A stretch of DNA of 25,120 nucleotides from contig JBILNK010000050.1 in the NCBI GenBank assembly GCA_044375105.1, positions 1 through 25,120 on the forward strand. Direction: 5' to 3'. Positions 21,704 to 25,120 of the stretch are shown here, one piece after another. The stretch is from JBIKLM01 sp044375105. Its GTDB lineage: Bacteria > Planctomycetota > UBA1135 > GCA-002686595. How positions within the stretch are numbered: the first letter of the stretch is position 1; every line of letters begins with the position of its first letter. A model generated the notes under the pieces. That model searched no databases, was not told the origin of the DNA, and saw nothing but the letters and a program-made list of their open reading frames with translations. The position numbers and the translations under genes are program-made.

Positions 21704-21942
21704 ATCCCGCGTTCCTGGACCGCCACGAGCACGCTCTCCCCGGGTTCTGCCCGGGCCGCCTCGCCCGCCTGTCGGCGGACCGGAAGGGCGCCCGCGGGTG
21801 TCTCCAGGGGCCAGGACCGGCGCTGCGCTCCGCACCCGGTCTCGCCGACCGCGTCAGGCTCCTGTCGCGTTCCAAGACCGTCCACGCAGGGCATCGCGCC
21901 GGTTCTTCGACCCCGGATGCCCGAGCCTGGATGCCCGCCCTG

Positions 21943-21973
21943 CGCGCTCGCCGGCCCGTGGCCGGCGAGCGCG
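21943..21973 (+). terminator. Strong hairpin in the rpsO-pnp gap
   Basis: CGCGCTCGCCGGCC (21943-21956) and GGCCGGCGAGCGCG (21960-21973) pair over 14 bases around a CGT loop, followed by TCCCGTTT. In E. coli the equivalent gap holds an rpsO terminator and an RNase III site through which PNPase controls its own mRNA. Either role fits. Confidence 0.55.
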
Positions 21974-22063
21974 TCCCGTTTGGTGCCCTGGTTTCGGGCC
22001 ACCGCGAAAGCACACTCCATCCCGAAAGTTCCCAAACCCCAAGACCCGCCGCCCAAGCGGAGT

Positions 22064-22078
22064 GGCCCCACAGGGGCC
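22064..22078 (+). promoter_or_regulatory. Short hairpin ahead of pnp
   Basis: GGCCCC (22064-22069) pairs with GGGGCC (22073-22078) around ACA. It ends 28 bases before the pnp ATG and could affect translation start or be part of a leader processing site. Confidence 0.3.
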
Positions 22079-22106
22079 CCGCGGCCAGCGGCCATAGAGA
22101 CGACCG

Positions 22107-24212
22107 ATGATGATGCAACCCCTGCGCGTCGAGTGTGAGCTCGACGGCAAACTCCTGACCCTCGAGACCGGTCAGGTCGCCCGCCAGGCCGGCGGCGCCG
22201 TGATCGCCCGCATGGGCGACACGATGGTCCTGGCGACCGTGTGCGTGGCCGCGGCCCGCGAGGACATGGACTTCTTCCCGTTGACCGTGGACTACCGCGA
22301 GAAGACCAACGCCGCGGGCAAGATCCCGGGCGGATTCTTCAAGCGCGAGGGTCGGCCGACGACCAAAGAAACCCTCACGATGCGCCTGATCGACCGCTCC
22401 ATCCGGCCGATGTTCCCGGACGGGTACAAGCAGGAAGTGCAGGTGATGAGCCAGGTGCTCGGCTACGACGGCGAGCACCCCGCCGACATCCTGGCCATGA
22501 TCGCCTCCTTCGCGGCGGTGCACATCTCTTCGATCCCGTTCGAAGGCGCCATGGGCGCCGTGCGCCTCGGTCATCAGGCCGGCCGCTTCGTGCTCTTCCC
22601 GCACGCCGAGAAGGTGCGCACCGACTCGCGCCTCGACCTGGTGGTCGCCGGCCACGAGAACGCCATCGCCATGGTGGAGGCCTCGGCCGACCAGCTGCCG
22701 GAGGCCGACATGATCGACGCCCTGGAGCTGTCCCACCGCGCCATCCGGCAGATCTGCACGGCCCTCGACGAGCTGCGCCAGAAGGCTGGCAAGCCCAAGG
22801 AGGCCTTCCAGGCGCCCAAGACCGATGCGGTCCTGCTGGCGGCCCTGGCGCCCTATCGGCCCGCCGTCGCCGACGCGCTTTTCACCGCCGGCAAGCACGA
22901 GCGCTACGCCGCCGTCGGGCGCGTCAAGCAGGAGGCGGTCCAGGCCCTCACGCAGGGCTACGACGGCGACGCCCTCGCCGCGCGCACCAAGGCGGTCAAG
23001 GCCGCCTGGGAAGAATTCAGCAGCAAGGTCGAGCGCCAGACCATCGTCGCCGGCCGCCGGGTCGACGGCCGTCGCTGGGACGAGGTGCGCCCGATCTGGA
23101 TCCAGCCCAACTTCATTCCGCGCAACCACGGCAGCGTGCTGTTCACCCGCGGCGAGACGCAGGCCCTGGTCTCGGCGACCCTGGGCTCCCGCGACGACGA
23201 GCAGATCATCGACGGGCTCGAGGCCGAATACCGCAAGAACTTCTACCTGCACTACAACTTCCCGCCCTTCAGCGTGGGCGAGGTCAAGCGCCTGGGCGGC
23301 CCCGGCCGGCGCGAGATCGGCCACGGCATGCTGGCCGAGCGCTCCCTGGCCGCGGTCATGCCGCCGCCCGAGCGTTTCCCCTACACCGTGCGCATCGTCT
23401 CCGAGATCACCGAGTCGAACGGCTCGTCCTCGATGGCCTCGGTGTGCGGCGGCTGCCTGTCGATGATGCTGGCGGGCGTGCCGCTCAAGCAGCCGGTCGC
23501 CGGCATCGCCATGGGCCTGGTCGAGGAGGATGGCGGCCGCGCGATTCTGTCCGACATCCACGGCAGCGAAGACCACCACGGCGACATGGACTTCAAGGTC
23601 GCCGGGTCGGGCCTCGGCATCACCGCCCTGCAGATGGACATCAAGGTCAAGGGCGTCAGCCGCGAGCTGCTCGAGAAGGCCCTGGCCCAGGCCCGGGATG
23701 GCCGCCTGCACATCCTGCGCAAGATGCTCGAGGCCGTGCCGCGCCCGAGCTCCGAGGTTTCGCCCTGGGCCCCGGCGATGAAGCGCATCGAGATCCCCGG
23801 CGACCGCATCGGCCTGCTGATCGGCCCGGGCGGCAAGAACATCAAGGGCCTCGAGGCCGAGCACCAGGTCAAGATCTCGGTCGTCGAGGAGTCCGGCATC
23901 GGCAAGGTCACCGTGGCCGGCGTCAATCGCGAGAAGCTCGAGCGCGCCTACGCTTCGATCCAAGCCATGTGCGAGACCCCCAAGATCGGCGCGCGTTACC
24001 TCGGCACCGTCAAGGGCCTCAAGGACTTCGGCGCCTTCGTCGAGATCCTGCCGGGCGTCGAGGGCATGGTGCACATCTCGGAACTGGCCGAAGGCTATGT
24101 GGAGAAGGTCGCCGACGTGGTGGCCATGGGCGACAAGCTCGAGGTCGTGATCATCAACGTCGACGATCGCGGCAAGATCAAGCTGAGCCATCGCCAGACC
24201 CTGGAAGCCTGA
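22107..24212 (+). CDS. pnp: Polyribonucleotide nucleotidyltransferase (PNPase)
   Basis: 701 residues, the usual length. It degrades RNA 3' to 5' by phosphorolysis and can add tails in reverse. All five parts are present: RNase PH domain 1 with FFKREG (77-82) and RLIDRSIRPMFP, the all-alpha linker, RNase PH domain 2 with NGSSSMASVCGGCLSMM and the catalytic GDMDF (492-496), the KH domain with GLLIGPGGKNIKG (from 569), and the C-terminal S1 domain (IGARYLGTVKGLKDFGAFVEILPGVEGMVHISEL). No key residue appears lost. It starts ATG ATG ATG without a clear Shine-Dalgarno sequence; which ATG is used is uncertain by two codons. It follows rpsO and is ended by a 17-bp hairpin. Confidence 0.98.
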   Translation: MMMQPLRVECELDGKLLTLETGQVARQAGGAVIARMGDTMVLATVCVAAAREDMDFFPLTVDYREKTNAAGKIPGGFFKREGRPTTKETLTMRLIDRSIRPMFPDGYKQEVQVMSQVLGYDGEHPADILAMIASFAAVHISSIPFEGAMGAVRLGHQAGRFVLFPHAEKVRTDSRLDLVVAGHENAIAMVEASADQLPEADMIDALELSHRAIRQICTALDELRQKAGKPKEAFQAPKTDAVLLAALAPYRPAVADALFTAGKHERYAAVGRVKQEAVQALTQGYDGDALAARTKAVKAAWEEFSSKVERQTIVAGRRVDGRRWDEVRPIWIQPNFIPRNHGSVLFTRGETQALVSATLGSRDDEQIIDGLEAEYRKNFYLHYNFPPFSVGEVKRLGGPGRREIGHGMLAERSLAAVMPPPERFPYTVRIVSEITESNGSSSMASVCGGCLSMMLAGVPLKQPVAGIAMGLVEEDGGRAILSDIHGSEDHHGDMDFKVAGSGLGITALQMDIKVKGVSRELLEKALAQARDGRLHILRKMLEAVPRPSSEVSPWAPAMKRIEIPGDRIGLLIGPGGKNIKGLEAEHQVKISVVEESGIGKVTVAGVNREKLERAYASIQAMCETPKIGARYLGTVKGLKDFGAFVEILPGVEGMVHISELAEGYVEKVADVVAMGDKLEVVIINVDDRGKIKLSHRQTLEA

Positions 24213-24293
24213 CCGGCCGGGGGGGGGCCGGGTTGGGCCGTGCCCGATCCGAGACCCCTCCCTCCGCAGGCCTGCCTCCCGCCACCCGGCGGC

Positions 24294-24338
24294 CCCAGAG
24301 GCCGGGATCGTCGCCGCGCGCCGATCCCGGCCTCTGGG
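24294..24338 (+). terminator. 17-bp hairpin downstream of pnp
   Basis: CCCAGAGGCCGGGATCG (24294-24310) and CGATCCCGGCCTCTGGG (24322-24338) pair perfectly around an 11-base loop, 81 bases beyond the pnp stop. A nine-G run (24219-24227) lies between. There is no T-run, but the stem is the longest perfect one I found in the window and its position fits the end of the rpsO-pnp transcript. Confidence 0.65.
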
Positions 24339-25120
24339 CCGTTCCGGGGGCCTCCCGCCCCGCCGCCCGACGGGCAGCCCCCGGTGCCCGGTGCCCGTGG
24401 ACCGGCCCGATGGGCGTCCAGGCGCCGGTTTCGAGGGGGGGAGGAGCGGGGCCCGGGCCGCAGCTCCCCGAGGGTTTGCCCGGGGCGCCCGAACCGCCCT
24501 TCCGGGCGGCGGCCGGAGTCCGGCAGGCTTGGGGGGCGGGTCGATCCGGGGCCCGAAGGGGTCCGGCGGACCCCGGCCCCTAGCGCCCCAGCCTGGGAAT
24601 CGATGAAGAACGGCCCTGGCAGCGGGTCGCTTCCCGGCCTGGCTGTGCCTATCCTCTGGCAGGGTGGGTTGCCCGGCCCGCGCAGGCCGGCCCCTCCACC
24701 CCGAACAACTCGATCGCTCCGACCGAAGGCCCGAGGCCCGGTTCAAGTCCTGGGCGGACCCTCCCGATAGCGCCGCGAGCGCCCCCGGGGCCCGCCGGGC
24801 CTGAGCTCGGGCCCCCCGGATCCGCTCGGGCCCCCCGGGCCGTCCCCCCCGGAAGCCTCCCGACCGCCCCGGCGACCCGCCCGACACGACGGGCCCCGAG
24901 CGGCCTGGAGCGGGCCCGCCCGGCCGCGGCGCCGCTTCGCTGCATCCCGATCGGCCCCGCCCCCGAACCCGCTGCCAAAGACGGCGTCCCCGGGCGCCGA
25001 ACGGCCGCCCCGCCCGCTGCCCACCAATCCGGCTGACCCCCGGCTTGGCCCCCCCTTTCTCACCCCCGCCCCGACAGCCCTGGCCCCGGCCCGCTTCGGC
25101 GGACGTCCGGCGCCTCACAG
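24339..25120. other. GC-rich end region without a supportable gene
   Basis: Open frames exist on both strands but translate to Gly/Arg/Pro/Ala-rich sequences without hydrophobic cores, and none has a good start context. The only marked element is CCTATCCT (24648-24655) on the plus strand, identical to boxes upstream of two genes, which may start a transcript for a gene beyond the window. Confidence 0.45.
24648..24655 (+). promoter_or_regulatory. CCTATCCT -10-like box, gene not in the window
   Basis: The octamer equals those at 16884-16891 (plus) and 14402-14409 (minus). No start codon with a plausible protein follows inside the remaining 465 bases, so if this is a promoter its gene begins further right or is non-coding. 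Confidence 0.25.

Larger units (their letters stand above)
21704..22106 (+). other. rpsO-pnp intercistronic region
   Basis: No gene is credible here. It contains a 14-bp hairpin (21943-21973) and a shorter one (22064-22078) near the pnp start. A CCCGGG-TTCTG-CCCGGG element also lies about 35 bases after the rpsO stop. There is no obvious separate pnp promoter. Confidence 0.5.

Noticed and set aside
24219..24227. Nine-G run after pnp as a second contingency tract
   Set aside because: It lies seven bases after the stop codon, in neither a coding frame nor a promoter spacer, so length changes would have no evident effect.
21585..25118. Very long open frame on the minus strand (over 1100 codons) opposite pnp
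   Set aside because: It mirrors pnp and rpsO in the antisense frame that high third-position GC keeps open; the translation is His/Asp/Gly/Arg-rich without natural motifs, while pnp on the plus strand is unmistakable.
1..25120. CRISPR arrays, tRNA or rRNA genes, insertion sequences, integrases or attachment sites
   Set aside because: I looked for regularly spaced repeats, cloverleaf-like sequences and transposase motifs and found none; this does not replace a tRNAscan or IS search.

Overview
This is a GC-rich chromosomal window, roughly 70% GC by eye, from an uncultured-type bacterium. My best guess is Planctomycetota. The reasons are a bacterial microcompartment (BMC) locus, large lipoproteins with SbsA-type Ig-like domains, TPR proteins with signal peptides, a small HAMP-like membrane protein, and many starts without a Shine-Dalgarno sequence. 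Myxococcota is not excluded, and no rRNA or tRNA is present to settle it.

Layout. (1) 1-685: the 3' end of an unrecognised gene and a possible 46-aa ORF behind it. (2) 804-3071, minus strand: a block of visibly lower GC encoding a small Cys-rich secreted protein, a possible 64-aa ORF, a membrane-anchored protein and an ankyrin-repeat protein. Upstream of the Cys-rich gene a 13-base poly-G tract sits between a perfect TTGACA -35 box and a TAGATG -10-like box, the layout of a phase-variable promoter. (3) 3498-7518, plus strand: a compact BMC locus, in order BMC-H, CoA-acylating aldehyde dehydrogenase, BMC-H, CsoS1D-type tandem BMC-T, PduT-type tandem BMC-T. It has no BMC-P pentamer, signature enzyme, PduL or alcohol dehydrogenase. 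The dehydrogenase carries a disordered C-terminal tail of about 180 residues ending in a Cys/His cluster. (4) 7742-11504: an MFS exporter and a hybrid sensor histidine kinase with two receiver domains. (5) 11888-12364: a two-TM HAMP-like protein behind a leader with two hairpins, converging on (6) 12531-16677, minus strand: two secreted TPR proteins that look like diverged tandem paralogues. (7) 17065-20926: two lipoproteins. (8) 21264-24338: the rpsO-pnp pair with a recognisable promoter, an intercistronic hairpin and a strong terminator hairpin. (9) 24339-25120: no supportable gene.

How the parts fit. The BMC genes would make facets (BMC-H) and gated pores (BMC-T) around an aldehyde-to-acyl-CoA enzyme; vertex proteins and the aldehyde-producing enzyme must be encoded elsewhere. 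A hairpin between the first shell gene and the enzyme could set a shell excess. The MFS and kinase genes follow on the same strand, but a functional link is only inferred. rpsO-pnp is ordinary housekeeping. TAnnnT hexamers recur upstream of many genes and may be this genome's -10 element.
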